A DNA stretch of 64,000 bases from Marinimicrobium sp. C6131 (GCF_026153455.1 NZ_CP110629.1:310001-374000); one strand, 5' to 3'; positions 9,159 to 18,808 are shown, numbered from the stretch's first letter. Program-made: numbers and translations. The notes: generated by a model from the sequence alone, not told the origin.

Positions 9159-9497
9159 ATGAGTGATTTAGCCAACCAGACCTGCGAGGCCTGCCGGGCC
9201 GATGCCCCCCGGCTATCCGACGCAGAGATCGCCGAGTTGCGACCTGAGGCACCGGAATGGGAACTGCTGGAAGTGGACGGCGAACGACGTCTCAGAAGGG
9301 TATTCAAGTTCAAGAATTTTGCCCAGGCCCTGGCATTTACCCAGCGCGTCGGTGACCTGGCCGAAGCGGCCGATCACCATCCGGCGCTGTTGACCGAGTG
9401 GGGCAAGGTCACCGTTGATTGGTGGACCCACAAGATCGGCGGCCTGCACCGCAATGACTTCATCATGGCCGCCAAGACAGATCAGGTTTACCAGTAG
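9159..9497 (+). CDS. phhB: pterin-4-alpha-carbinolamine dehydratase
   Basis: Dehydrates 4a-hydroxy-tetrahydrobiopterin, regenerating the cofactor of phenylalanine hydroxylase; it can also have a regulatory role. The 112-residue protein contains the family signature: ADHHP, an aromatic residue, then TVDWWTHKIGGLHRNDF near the C-terminus. AGAGGAGG lies just before the ATG. Phenylalanine hydroxylase itself (phhA) is not adjacent. The N-terminal segment carries a CxxC pair (CEAC) of unclear meaning. Identity is secure from the HHP and TH..GGL motifs. Confidence 0.92.
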   Translation: MSDLANQTCEACRADAPRLSDAEIAELRPEAPEWELLEVDGERRLRRVFKFKNFAQALAFTQRVGDLAEAADHHPALLTEWGKVTVDWWTHKIGGLHRNDFIMAAKTDQVYQ

Positions 9498-9678
9498 CCG
9501 GAGGCCGTCAATTAGGCGCCAGACGCCACTTTCCGGGACGGCGGAATTATAGGGGTTCCCCTGCTGATCGGCTTTGCACCGTGATAGTGCACACTTTTGC
9601 TCTTGTGTTGTAATATGTGCCACTCAGCCGGTGGCGAGAGCCGGTCCGTTCAATCATGGGGACCTCCGGAGGTCGGCT

Positions 9679-10548
9679 ATGTGGCGAGTTGTGGGGCAAG
9701 TGGTCGGTGTGGCGGCACTCTGGGTGAGCCTTGCGGCGCCGTCTCAGGCTCGTGAGTTGCTGCATATGGTGTCCCGCGGTGATCACAATGCCCGCTACAC
9801 TGAAACCATGATCCGTCTGGCTCTGGATAAAGCCGGTTACGCTTATACGCTGAACATCCACCCCGGTGACCTGACCGCCGCCCGGCAACAGCGGGATACC
9901 CGGGAAGGTCGCATCGACATCATGTGGTCGGCGACCTCCCGTGAGCTGGAAGAAACGTTGTTACCGGTCCGTATTCCGCTTTACAAGGGACTGATCGGGC
10001 ACCGGATATTCATCACCCACCCCGACAATATCGAGCGACTGAACACCGTTGAAACACTCGACCAGTTGCGAGCGTTCAGTTACGGGCAGGGCGTTGATTG
10101 GCCCGACGCCCGGATTCTCAAAGACAACGGTTTTGATGTGCGCGAAGAGAGCTTCGACCGCCTGATAACAATGGTCCATGCCAAACGTTTTGAGATATTC
10201 CCCCGGGGTGTGCATGAACCCTGGAGTGAGGTGAGCAACCGGCCGGGACTCGAGCTGAGCATCGACGCCCGTATTATGTTGGTCTACCCAATGCCGTTTT
10301 ACCTGTTTGTGACTCCCGAGCACCCGGAGCTGGCCCAGGCCCTTGAGCGGGGTTTGATGCGCGCCATTGAAGATGGCAGTTTTGATCGACTGTTTCGAAG
10401 CAGCCCCATGGTGCAGGCGGTCATCAACCGGGCAGGCGTAGGTCAGCGCAAGGTTTTCTTCCTGGAAAACCGGGCGCTTTCTGATCAGACGCCGCTCGAA
10501 GACCCGCGCCTGTGGGTGTCTCTGGAAGAGTTGGCGCCATCGTCTTGA
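9679..10548 (+). CDS. orphan periplasmic substrate-binding-like protein
   Basis: A 289-residue protein starting at ATG 9679 with GGAGG six bases upstream (9668-9672). The frame is open back to 9574 but that part has no coding character. An N-terminal signal peptide (VVGQVVGVAALWVSLAAPSQA) directs it to the periplasm. The mature part looks like a bacterial solute-binding family 3 fold: start at LLHMVSRGD, a GRIDIMWS-type hinge region and a C-terminal lobe ending in FDRLF. No permease or ATPase gene is nearby, so it may be a sensor partner or free binding protein rather than part of a transporter. The ligand is unknown. Confidence 0.75.
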   Translation: MWRVVGQVVGVAALWVSLAAPSQARELLHMVSRGDHNARYTETMIRLALDKAGYAYTLNIHPGDLTAARQQRDTREGRIDIMWSATSRELEETLLPVRIPLYKGLIGHRIFITHPDNIERLNTVETLDQLRAFSYGQGVDWPDARILKDNGFDVREESFDRLITMVHAKRFEIFPRGVHEPWSEVSNRPGLELSIDARIMLVYPMPFYLFVTPEHPELAQALERGLMRAIEDGSFDRLFRSSPMVQAVINRAGVGQRKVFFLENRALSDQTPLEDPRLWVSLEELAPSS

Positions 10549-10552
10549 ACGG

Positions 10553-10602
10553 CGTTTCGGGAGGCGCCTCCCGAAACGGAAAACGCCGCGCGAGCGCGGC
10601 GT
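10553..10602. terminator. tandem hairpins between convergent genes
   Basis: Positions 10553-10578 are a perfect 26-base palindrome with no loop. A second hairpin has nine-base arms at 10583-10591 and 10594-10602. They separate the binding-protein gene from the convergent GH9 gene. No long U-tract follows in either direction. They are placed like a bidirectional terminator, but that role is inferred. Confidence 0.6.
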
Positions 10603-10631
10603 CTGATCAGGATAGCAAGGGGGGGGGGAGA

Positions 10632-13211
10632 TCAGTCCGCAGCCGTTTCGGCATTGAGTAGCCGATCGGCCGCCAAAGCCAGGAACATGAAATTGCTGGC
10701 CCCGCCACCGAGTACATATTCCGATTGTTGCCAGAGGTAGGGAAACTCCTTCAACTCAGGGAAGTCCGGCTGGATCAGTGCTGTACCCACAATCACACCG
10801 CCGGGAATATAGCTGTAGTCCATGCGGTTCAGACCGTAGGCGGCCCGTTTGGATTTGGCGCCCACGCCGGTGGCATAGGACTGGGCATTGGCCCCGGGGT
10901 TGGTGCCCAGCACATAATGCAGAATGTTCAGCAGATACTCTTTACCGAATGCCTCGGGGAAGGCCTTGTGCAAAAAGTACTGGGCCACGCCTTCGTGCTG
11001 CAGGGTCCAGCCCCGTCCCCACAGCTGCATTTCAAAATCCAGACCGTAGGGCGTGGCGTTCATTTTCTGCTGCAGCTCCCGATGGTACTCGGCGGCGGCG
11101 TTGCGCATGGCGTCGGTTAGCGCCGGGTCGTCCAGTTCGTGAACCACCCGGGCCACCGCCCAGCCGATCTGACGGAACTGGTCCAGGATGTGGTCGCGAT
11201 GGTTCAGCAGAAACGACCGGTATTCAGGTTTGCCTGTGGTGCGAAACAGCTCGACGGCGGCCCGGATCTGTTCATTGCGCTGTGCCGTACTCTCCACCGC
11301 TCGCTCAACGCGCCACAGGTCCTCGGCCGCGGCCAGGGTGCGCTCGGCCAGATCGTCGTCATAACCGCGCATCGGACCGACGCTGGCCGCGATGTTGGCG
11401 ATGGCGTCGAATTCCCGGGCGGGATTCTCCTCAGTGAAGACCCACCGGTCATCAGGTAGCCCCGAGTGGGTGGCGGTGCGCTCCTGTCGGCCCAGTGTCT
11501 TGTCGTAGATCAGGTTGTCGGTCTGGCCGGAGAAGTCCCCACCCATGACGTATTGCGTGAGGGTGGGCACAATAATGCCCCGGTACAGGCGGCCGAGCGC
11601 TTCGTAGCCGCCCACAACGGTCAGCAGGCCGTGCTCAATCTGCTGCAGAATGTCTGGCAGTCCGTCGGGCTCGCGCAGTTCGGTCAGGCGCAGTTCCTGA
11701 TTGATGAGCGTGTTGTCATGCTGAATACCAAATTCGTCGTAGGCGGCACTCAGAATAAAGACTTCACCGGATTGCGACTCGATACGGAAATCTTCATCCC
11801 CCGCGTCGTACCAGCCACCGCGGGTCAGCCCCGGGACATGCTCGCCGGGGGCAAAGTCCGTCAGCGTGCTGCTGCCCTGGACATAGCCGTCAAAGTGGTT
11901 GATATCCGTTGGTGCCATCAGGGCGTCGTCCCGGTGGCTGTCATCGTGCCAGAGCTTGTATTTTTCCTTGACCCGCATATGGCCCATCTGTATCGGCAGG
12001 AAGTACTCCAGGGTGGGCTGCCAGACGTTCTGGTCGTACACATTGCGGGCGATGCGGAACGGGTGGCTGCGGGTTTCGCCGAGTGCCAGCTGATACAACC
12101 CCTCCTCCTGCACTGAGGAGAAATCGAACTGGTAGTAGCGGTAACGCAGAAAATCGCCCCACAGGGTGGGGGTCTGAGCGATGACTTCACGGGCGCCATT
12201 GGCATCCAATTGCAGCAACCGCACGGGGTCACCCAGTGGCGCGTCCGGATCGGTTTCAATCACGGCCACTTTTTCCTGCTGGGGGTGATAGCCCACCATG
12301 GAGTGCTGGATGACCGGCTCGCGGACCCAGCCATCCACCACGTTGGGGGTGATTCGCCAGGACACAGCATTGGTGGTGGCTCCCGCCTCTATTGGGCTGC
12401 GCAGGGTGAACCAGCCGTTCTGGTGCTGAACCCGGCCATCGAGCAGTTGCAGCTCCCCCTTCAGGCTCTCGATTTGCAGCCGCATCCGCTCGGATTCGGG
12501 GGCAACGGTCAGGGTCTGGCCGCTGGCCAGTGGGGCGGGCTGAGCGCGATGGTGATCGAGTGGGAGCAGACCGGCGCGCTCACCGTCGGACACAATCTTT
12601 GGGTTGGGCGTTGAATCGGCCGGGACGCTAACCGCATAGGGCTGGCGCGGGAAAATACCGGTGGCGTCGTCCATGATCCAGCTTTTTCCAAACAGGTCGG
12701 CGGGGTAGAGCTCCAACTGAAAGCCCACCTTTCCGGCCCACTCCTCGGGAAGCGGCGACTTGAGATCGACCTGAACCCGAAGGTCGTCTCCCTCGGCGCG
12801 AACCCGCAGGTCGTACTCCAACTCCAGGTCCGGGTAGTCGAGCGGATTGAAGCCGGTGCGATGTTGGCGCTCATCCGGGTATTTCAGCGTCGCCACGATT
12901 TCGCCTTTTTCCCGGTCCACCGTGCGATTCAGCAGGCGGGGCACCGGGGACCACTGCCCCGGGGTGAGCTCCAGACGCAGGTCGCCATTGGACGCCAGGC
13001 GGTTGTCGTGACTGACCAGAATCAGTCCGCTCTGCCGACTCTCGGGCGAGGTGTCCTGGAACACCATAAGGCCGACGCCCTGTTGTTCGAAGTAACCCTG
13101 GTCATTGAGTTCGAAGCCGCGCTGGGACGGTGCCGGGGTGTCTGAGGAATTGCCGCAGCCGCTGAGCGCCGTGCTCAGGGCCAGACCGAATAGAATCTGC
13201 CGGGCATGCAT
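10632..13211 (-). CDS. GH9-family glycoside hydrolase lipoprotein, divergent
   Basis: An 859-residue surface or periplasmic lipoprotein. I start it at ATG 13211, where the product opens MHARQILFGLALST and reaches lipobox LSGC; GGAGA lies upstream on that strand. An N-terminal region of about 310 residues of unknown beta-rich type precedes an Ig-like segment (about 310-410) and an (alpha/alpha)6 catalytic domain. The nucleophile/base region is GGWYDAGDEDF, and the acid region WQQSEYVLGGG retains Glu in place of the usual NE. Family members cleave beta-1,4-glucans or amino-sugar oligomers. The size and altered motifs put it apart from ordinary endoglucanases, so substrate is open. Confidence 0.82.
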   Translation of the reverse strand: MHARQILFGLALSTALSGCGNSSDTPAPSQRGFELNDQGYFEQQGVGLMVFQDTSPESRQSGLILVSHDNRLASNGDLRLELTPGQWSPVPRLLNRTVDREKGEIVATLKYPDERQHRTGFNPLDYPDLELEYDLRVRAEGDDLRVQVDLKSPLPEEWAGKVGFQLELYPADLFGKSWIMDDATGIFPRQPYAVSVPADSTPNPKIVSDGERAGLLPLDHHRAQPAPLASGQTLTVAPESERMRLQIESLKGELQLLDGRVQHQNGWFTLRSPIEAGATTNAVSWRITPNVVDGWVREPVIQHSMVGYHPQQEKVAVIETDPDAPLGDPVRLLQLDANGAREVIAQTPTLWGDFLRYRYYQFDFSSVQEEGLYQLALGETRSHPFRIARNVYDQNVWQPTLEYFLPIQMGHMRVKEKYKLWHDDSHRDDALMAPTDINHFDGYVQGSSTLTDFAPGEHVPGLTRGGWYDAGDEDFRIESQSGEVFILSAAYDEFGIQHDNTLINQELRLTELREPDGLPDILQQIEHGLLTVVGGYEALGRLYRGIIVPTLTQYVMGGDFSGQTDNLIYDKTLGRQERTATHSGLPDDRWVFTEENPAREFDAIANIAASVGPMRGYDDDLAERTLAAAEDLWRVERAVESTAQRNEQIRAAVELFRTTGKPEYRSFLLNHRDHILDQFRQIGWAVARVVHELDDPALTDAMRNAAAEYHRELQQKMNATPYGLDFEMQLWGRGWTLQHEGVAQYFLHKAFPEAFGKEYLLNILHYVLGTNPGANAQSYATGVGAKSKRAAYGLNRMDYSYIPGGVIVGTALIQPDFPELKEFPYLWQQSEYVLGGGASNFMFLALAADRLLNAETAAD

Positions 13212-13405
13212 GGGAATGGGTCTCCGGTTATTGGAATTATGAGTGCTTGGGAATAGTGTAGTTGTCATTGCGAACATAAGGCAGCTTTGGCGCGCAAGTC
13301 AACCCGGCCCGCTCCGTGACTGGCCCCCAGAGCACGTGTCACTTGCTAAGTTGGCGTATTTCGCTAATATCCCCGTCACTACCAGCGATGTATCCAGGGG
13401 GTTGA

Positions 13406-16054
13406 GTGAAGTCAGACGTTTCGGCAGAAGAAGTATTCCGGCAGTTGGCTGACAGTCTGGCTCTCAACGACTCGCCCGATTTTTTTCTGAACCTCTCTCA
13501 GCGTTTGACCGAGCTCCTGGGTGTCGATCACGCCCTGATCGCGGAAGTCTTTCCCGACCTCGCGCAGGCGCGTACTCTCGCTGTCTGGTCTCATGGTCGG
13601 GCCATTGAGAACTTTACTTACGATCTGGCGGGCAGCCCCTGTGAAACGGTGATTGGGACCAGTGCCTGCGTTTACCCCGCCGGTGTGTGCACCCGCTTTC
13701 CCGAAGATGAACTGTTGCAGAAGATGGGAGTGGAAGGTTATTTCGGGTTTCCCATGACCGCCCGGGATGGCCGGGCTCTGGGGTTGATTGCCCTGATGAG
13801 CGACCAGCCCCTGGTGCTACCTGGCGTCGCCGAGGAAGTGCTGCGTATCGCTGCCGCACAGACCGGGGCGGAGCTGGGGCGACGCAGAGCCGAAGAGTCA
13901 CTGCAGGAGAGCGAGCGGAGGCTGCACACTCTGATGAATCACCTGCCTGGTATGGCTTACCGCTGCCGTAACGACGCCGACTGGACCATGGAGTTCGTCA
14001 GTCAGGGGGCGCGCGAGCTGACCGGTTACCCACCGGAAGCGTTGATTGAGAGCAAGCTGATTGCTTTCGCCCAGCTCGTTCACCCGGCCGACCGGGCCAG
14101 GGTGGATGCCGAGGTTCAGGCATGCGTTACCGCGGGCAAGCCGTACCGGGTGATTTACCGGCTGATCAATGCCCAGGGTGATGTCCGATGGATGTGGGAA
14201 CAGGGGCAGGGAGTGTTAAGTCCGGATCGCGGCGAGGTCCTATTGGAAGGGTTTATTTCCGATATTACCGAACAGCATGAGTCCGAGCGGGTCCAGGAAG
14301 CCGTGGTGCAAACGGCAATGGCTATTACCAGTCGATTGGGTGCAGACTTTTTTCAACAGTTGGTTCTTCACCTGACGCGGGCTCTGGACGCCGATATCGG
14401 GTTTGTCGCGACGCTTCAGGGCCAAGATCAGATGGAAACCCTGGCGAGGGTGGTGGCGGGTCAGCCGGTGGAGAATGTTCAGTACCACCTGAAAGGTTCT
14501 CACTGTGCGGAGGTGCTGTCCGAGGGTGAGAGTGTCGGCTGTTTCGAACCTCCGATACCCATTCCCCATCCGGGTGGCGGCGAACCCTTGGTGGCCCGAA
14601 GTTATGTGGGACGGCGCCTGGACAGTGCCAAAGGCGAGCCCATAGGCACCCTGATGGTGATCTACAGTCACTCCGCGCCGGATCTTAACCTGGCGACGTC
14701 CGTGCTTCGAATTCTGGCGGCGGGGGCGGCTGGGGAGCTGGAGCGTCAAACCAATGATCGGCGGATTTACCAACTGGCCTACGTCGACGGAACCACCACT
14801 CTGCCCAACCGCATTCATTTCATGGAGCGCCTCGGTAGTGCGTTGCTGCACGCTGAGCAAGCGGGTGAGTCCCTCGGTCTGGTGTTTCTCGACCTCAAGC
14901 GCTTCAAGGAAATCAACGATGTCCTGGGACACGATACGGGCGACCAACTGCTGGCAGCGGTGGCCCGTCGTCTGGAGCAGGTCTGCCGTGTCGATGAGTT
15001 TCTGGCGCGCCTGTCCGGAGATGAATTCGCCCTGTTGGTCCCCAATCTGGGCGTCGATGGCTTGCCGGCGGTGATTGATCGTTGCCACCAGAGTCTGGCC
15101 CGGCCGGTGTATGCCGCAGGTCGTGAGTTCTCTCTGGATGTAAACATAGGCGCGGCCTGCTATCCGGTCGATGCAATGACCGCAGCCGACCTGTTCCAGT
15201 GCGCCAGTGTGGCCATGCATGAGGCCAAGCGCAGTGGCGGCAATGCCTGTATTTTCGATGTGTCTATCGCGGAGGCTCTCAATCGTCGCCGGGCGTTGGC
15301 CGAACGCTTTGCCCGTGCCCTGGTGGAAGATCGCCTGAGTTTGCATTATCAGCCGCAGGTCGACCTGGTGACCGGTGCCCTGGTGGGAGCGGAAGTGCTC
15401 TGCCGTTGGAAGGACGATCATTGGGGGTGGGTGAACCCGGCGGAGTTTATCCCGCTGGCCGAGGAGCGCGGCCTGATCAATGACCTGGGGCAATGGGTGC
15501 TCCGCTCTGCGAGTCGGCAGTGGGTCGTCTGGCAGAAGCGGGGTTTGCTTTTCCCGGGGCGGCTGTCCGTGAATATCTCTGCACTGCAATTCACCGATCT
15601 TGCGCTGGCCGATGAGATCCGGGGCTTGGCGGCGCCGGTCCCCCCCGAGGCGATTGGTCTGGAGTTGACCGAGAGTGGCTTTATGCGTGACCCAGAACTT
15701 GCGGTTGAAATCACTGAACGTTTACGTCAGGCCGGCTTTGGCCTGTCGATTGATGATTTTGGCACGGGCTACTCGTCGCTGAGTTATTTGCGCCGTTTTG
15801 CGGCCGACACGCTCAAAATCGACATGTCCTTTGTGAGTGACATGCTCGACAATCAGAGTGACTATACGATCGTGACCACGATTGTCGCCATGGCGCATAG
15901 TCTGGGCATGATGACGGTGGCCGAGGGGGTGGAAACTCAGGCTCAGGCGGAGGCCCTTACCCGGCTCGGGTGCGATCGGGCTCAGGGTTTTCTTTACGAC
16001 CGCCCTCTGGACAGCCAGCGTTTCACCGAGCGCTGGCTGATGCAGGCCGAATAG
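13406..16054 (+). CDS. GAF-PAS-GAF-GGDEF-EAL cyclic-di-GMP protein
   Basis: An 882-residue cytoplasmic sensor starting at GTG 13406, after a G-rich Shine-Dalgarno stretch. An N-terminal GAF domain (about 25-165) is followed by a PAS/PAC domain (about 175-290), a second GAF-like domain (about 300-450), GGDEF (about 455-615) and EAL (about 630-880). The cyclase site reads SGDEF rather than GGDEF and no RxxD inhibition site precedes it. The EAL signature reads EVL in GAEVLCRW, while the downstream DDFGTGYSSLSYL and EGVE motifs are intact. It is therefore more likely a phosphodiesterase than a strong cyclase. No transmembrane segment is visible. Confidence 0.87.
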   Translation: MKSDVSAEEVFRQLADSLALNDSPDFFLNLSQRLTELLGVDHALIAEVFPDLAQARTLAVWSHGRAIENFTYDLAGSPCETVIGTSACVYPAGVCTRFPEDELLQKMGVEGYFGFPMTARDGRALGLIALMSDQPLVLPGVAEEVLRIAAAQTGAELGRRRAEESLQESERRLHTLMNHLPGMAYRCRNDADWTMEFVSQGARELTGYPPEALIESKLIAFAQLVHPADRARVDAEVQACVTAGKPYRVIYRLINAQGDVRWMWEQGQGVLSPDRGEVLLEGFISDITEQHESERVQEAVVQTAMAITSRLGADFFQQLVLHLTRALDADIGFVATLQGQDQMETLARVVAGQPVENVQYHLKGSHCAEVLSEGESVGCFEPPIPIPHPGGGEPLVARSYVGRRLDSAKGEPIGTLMVIYSHSAPDLNLATSVLRILAAGAAGELERQTNDRRIYQLAYVDGTTTLPNRIHFMERLGSALLHAEQAGESLGLVFLDLKRFKEINDVLGHDTGDQLLAAVARRLEQVCRVDEFLARLSGDEFALLVPNLGVDGLPAVIDRCHQSLARPVYAAGREFSLDVNIGAACYPVDAMTAADLFQCASVAMHEAKRSGGNACIFDVSIAEALNRRRALAERFARALVEDRLSLHYQPQVDLVTGALVGAEVLCRWKDDHWGWVNPAEFIPLAEERGLINDLGQWVLRSASRQWVVWQKRGLLFPGRLSVNISALQFTDLALADEIRGLAAPVPPEAIGLELTESGFMRDPELAVEITERLRQAGFGLSIDDFGTGYSSLSYLRRFAADTLKIDMSFVSDMLDNQSDYTIVTTIVAMAHSLGMMTVAEGVETQAQAEALTRLGCDRAQGFLYDRPLDSQRFTERWLMQAE

Positions 16055-16062
16055 GCGCGGGT

Positions 16063-16692
16063 TCAGATCATCCGGTAGCGCTCGTCAACCTGATCGATGC
16101 CGGTGATCGGTTTCATCAGGTTGCGCAGGATGCCGTCTTCAATACTGTAGATCCAGCCGTGAACGGTCAGTTCCTGACCGCGCTTCCAGGCATTCTGGAC
16201 GATGTTGGTGTGGGAGACATTGGCCACCTGTTCCATGACATTCAGCTCGCACATCCGATCAAGACGTTGGGTATCGTCGGCAATTTCATCCATCGCGTCC
16301 TGATGTTTCAGGTACACCTCGCGGATATTGCGTACCCAGTAATCCAGCAGGCCATACTGTTGGTTGGCCAGCGCTGCTTTGACGCCACCACAACCGTAAT
16401 GGCCGGTGACCATAATGTGTTTGACCTTCAGGTATTCAACGGCAAACTGCATGACCGAAAGGCAGTTCAGGTCGGTCTGAATCACCAGATTGGCGACATT
16501 GCGGTGGACGAACAGTTCCCCCGGCATCAGGCCGACGATTTCGTTGGCCGGTACCCGGCTGTCCGCGCAGCCGATCCAGAGATATTCCGGTGCCTGCTGC
16601 TTGGACAGGGTGGCAAAAAACTGCGGGTCTTCCGCCTTGATCTGGTCCGCCCAGGCACGGTTGTTCTGAAAAAGCGCTTCGAGTTCGGGCAT
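16063..16692 (-). CDS. can: beta-class carbonic anhydrase
   Basis: Interconverts CO2 and bicarbonate in the cytoplasm, supplying bicarbonate for carboxylations. The 209-residue protein carries the zinc ligands Cys42 (in CADSR, with Asp44), His98 and Cys101 (in HYGCGG), and the NLV segment of the active site. Length and ending match the Can/CynT2 type. Its 3' end faces the GGDEF-EAL gene eight bases away, and it is divergent from sbcB with about 100 bases between, so both promoters must lie there. GGAGG precedes the start on its own strand. Confidence 0.95.
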   Translation of the reverse strand: MPELEALFQNNRAWADQIKAEDPQFFATLSKQQAPEYLWIGCADSRVPANEIVGLMPGELFVHRNVANLVIQTDLNCLSVMQFAVEYLKVKHIMVTGHYGCGGVKAALANQQYGLLDYWVRNIREVYLKHQDAMDEIADDTQRLDRMCELNVMEQVANVSHTNIVQNAWKRGQELTVHGWIYSIEDGILRNLMKPITGIDQVDERYRMI

Positions 16693-16793
16693 GCAGCCTC
16701 CTTTACGGTCGTTCGGCGGATTATAGCAGCCGGTAGGCCTGAACGGTGCCGGGTGGTAGAGTGTGGATGAATTCTGGTGTGAGGAGCCTGGCG

Positions 16794-18260
16794 GTGAGTG
16801 AGTCCAAAACCCTGTATTGGCACGATTATGAAACCTGGGGCGAGGTTCCCGCCCAGGATCGTCCCAGCCAGTTTGCCGGCGTTCGCACCGATGAGCACCT
16901 GAACATCATCGGCGACCCGCTGATGCTCTACTGTCGGCCGGTGGCTGATTGCCTGCCCAAGCCGGAGGCCTGCCTGGTCACGGGCATCACGCCTCAAATG
17001 GCGCTGGAAAAAGGTGTTCCCGAACCGGAGTTCATTGCCACCATCATGGCCGAGCTGGGCCAGCCCGGCACCTGTGGTGTGGGTTACAATTCGATCCGCT
17101 TTGATGACGAGGTCACCCGCTATACCCTGTACCGCAACTTTTACGACCCCTACGAACGCGAGTGGCGCAACGGCAACTCGCGCTGGGACCTGATTGATGT
17201 AGTCCGCATGACCCGGGCACTGCGCCCCGAGGGAATTGAGTGGCCGGATTACGATGACGGTAAACCCTGCTTCAAACTGGAGAGGCTGACCGAGGCCAAC
17301 GGCCTGGATCACGCCTCCGCCCACGATGCACTCTCGGATGTTTACGCCACCATTGCCATGGCCCGTCTGGTCCGGGACCGGCAGCCCAGGTTGTACGACC
17401 ACGCCTACCGTCTGAGGGACAAACGGTTCGCCGCCGGGTTTATTGACATCGACGGTCATCGACCGCTACTGCACATTTCCGGCATGTACCCCGCCGAGCG
17501 GGGCAATGCCGCGCTGGTGCTCCCGCTGGCGTTGCACCCGGCGAACAAAAACAGTGTGCTGGTGTTCGACCTGTCGGAATCGCCCGAGGATCTGTTGTCG
17601 GCCTCTGAAGATTCCCTGCGTGAGCGGTTGTTTACCCGCTCAGAGGACCTGCCGGAAGACACGCGGCGACCAGCGCTCAAAGAAGTACACCTGAACAAGA
17701 CGCCAATGATTGCCCCGGCAAACACGCTGGATGATCGCACCGCCCGGCGGCTTGGCATCGACAAGGCGCAGGCGGAGGCCCATTGGCGGCAACTGGCTGA
17801 TCTGACCCTCAGTGAACAGCAACAGCTGCGGGCCAAGCTGCAGGCCATCTACCGGACCCCGGGCTTCGAGCCGCGCACCGACCCCGACCAGCAGCTGTAC
17901 GAGGGCTTTTTTGATGATCATGACAAAAAACTGATGACCGAGATTCGCCGCACTCAGCCTGAAGGGCTGGCCCGTGCCAACTTTGATTTTCACGATAAGC
18001 GCCTGCCGGAGCTGTTGTTCCGGTACCGGGGGCGACATTTCCCGGACAGTCTCTCGATCGAGGAGCGTCGGCGGTGGCGCGACTTCTGCCACCGGCGCCT
18101 GACCGACCCGGCCGCCGGCGCCGGGCTGACCTGGGACCAGTTGCGGGAGCGGTTGGCGGCATTACGTGCCGGGGGCGTGGACGCGGAGCAGGAGCAGATA
18201 CTGGCATCGCTGGAGACTTACGCGCGCGATCAACTGGCAGCCGTGGCGCAAGGCGTCTAA
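16794..18260 (+). CDS. sbcB: exodeoxyribonuclease I
   Basis: A 3'-to-5' single-strand DNA exonuclease used in recombination and mismatch repair. I chose GTG 16794 (product SESKTLYWHDYETWG, 488 residues) because GAGGAG lies seven bases upstream (16781-16786). An in-frame GTG at 16746 would add 16 residues without homologous character. The DEDDh exonuclease domain starts with DYETWG, has YNSIRFDDE and HDALSDVYATI, then an SH3-like and a helical C-terminal domain. Length fits the family. Four bases overlap the end of yaeQ tail to tail. Confidence 0.94.
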   Translation: MSESKTLYWHDYETWGEVPAQDRPSQFAGVRTDEHLNIIGDPLMLYCRPVADCLPKPEACLVTGITPQMALEKGVPEPEFIATIMAELGQPGTCGVGYNSIRFDDEVTRYTLYRNFYDPYEREWRNGNSRWDLIDVVRMTRALRPEGIEWPDYDDGKPCFKLERLTEANGLDHASAHDALSDVYATIAMARLVRDRQPRLYDHAYRLRDKRFAAGFIDIDGHRPLLHISGMYPAERGNAALVLPLALHPANKNSVLVFDLSESPEDLLSASEDSLRERLFTRSEDLPEDTRRPALKEVHLNKTPMIAPANTLDDRTARRLGIDKAQAEAHWRQLADLTLSEQQQLRAKLQAIYRTPGFEPRTDPDQQLYEGFFDDHDKKLMTEIRRTQPEGLARANFDFHDKRLPELLFRYRGRHFPDSLSIEERRRWRDFCHRRLTDPAAGAGLTWDQLRERLAALRAGGVDAEQEQILASLETYARDQLAAVAQGV

Positions 18261-18808
18261 CCCTCGGCTTCCTTGAGCCACTCAAGTTGCAGCGCAACGC
18301 TGCCCGTCTCGCTGGACACCCAGATGTCCTGCTCGCTGATGTTGAACTGCAGGGTCATGGTGCGTTCGACCAGCCCGGCGAGCTGCTGCAGGGCGTCATC
18401 CGGCAGGGCCCGGATGCTGAGGTTCCGGTAGCGTGACAAGGCTTTCTGCTGTTGCTGCCACCAGACCCGGACACTGTTGCTGCCATAGGCGAACACCTGC
18501 ACCTGCCTGGCGCGATTGCAGGCCTTGCGCAGCCATTTCTCATCCGGTGTGCCGAACGCCACCCACAGCTCGATGTCACCGACCAGATTTCGGCGGGACA
18601 GCTCCGGCTCCTCATCGTCCGAGCTCAGGCTGCTGGAAAAGGTGAGTGTGTCTGACGCATTGAGGGCGAAGGCCAGCAGGCGGACCATCAGACGCTGGTC
18701 ATTTTCCGACGGGTGCCGGGCCAGAGTCAGGGCGTGGCTGTGATAGTAGTGCCGGTTCATGTCGGCAATCTCAAGGCGTGCCTTGATGACGGTTGCATTG
18801 GTGGCCAT
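18257..18808 (-). CDS. yaeQ: YaeQ family protein
   Basis: A 183-residue cytoplasmic protein that starts at ATG 18808 (product MATNATVIKARLEIADM). An upstream in-frame ATG at 18868 would add 20 residues not expected in the family. YaeQ proteins have a PD-(D/E)XK nuclease-like fold. Here GDIELWVAFGTPDEKWLRKA carries the acidic and lysine residues of that core. Biological role is unknown; it was once linked to suppression of rfaH defects. The gene shares its upstream region with argG on the other strand. Confidence 0.9.
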   Translation of the reverse strand: MATNATVIKARLEIADMNRHYYHSHALTLARHPSENDQRLMVRLLAFALNASDTLTFSSSLSSDDEEPELSRRNLVGDIELWVAFGTPDEKWLRKACNRARQVQVFAYGSNSVRVWWQQQQKALSRYRNLSIRALPDDALQQLAGLVERTMTLQFNISEQDIWVSSETGSVALQLEWLKEAEG

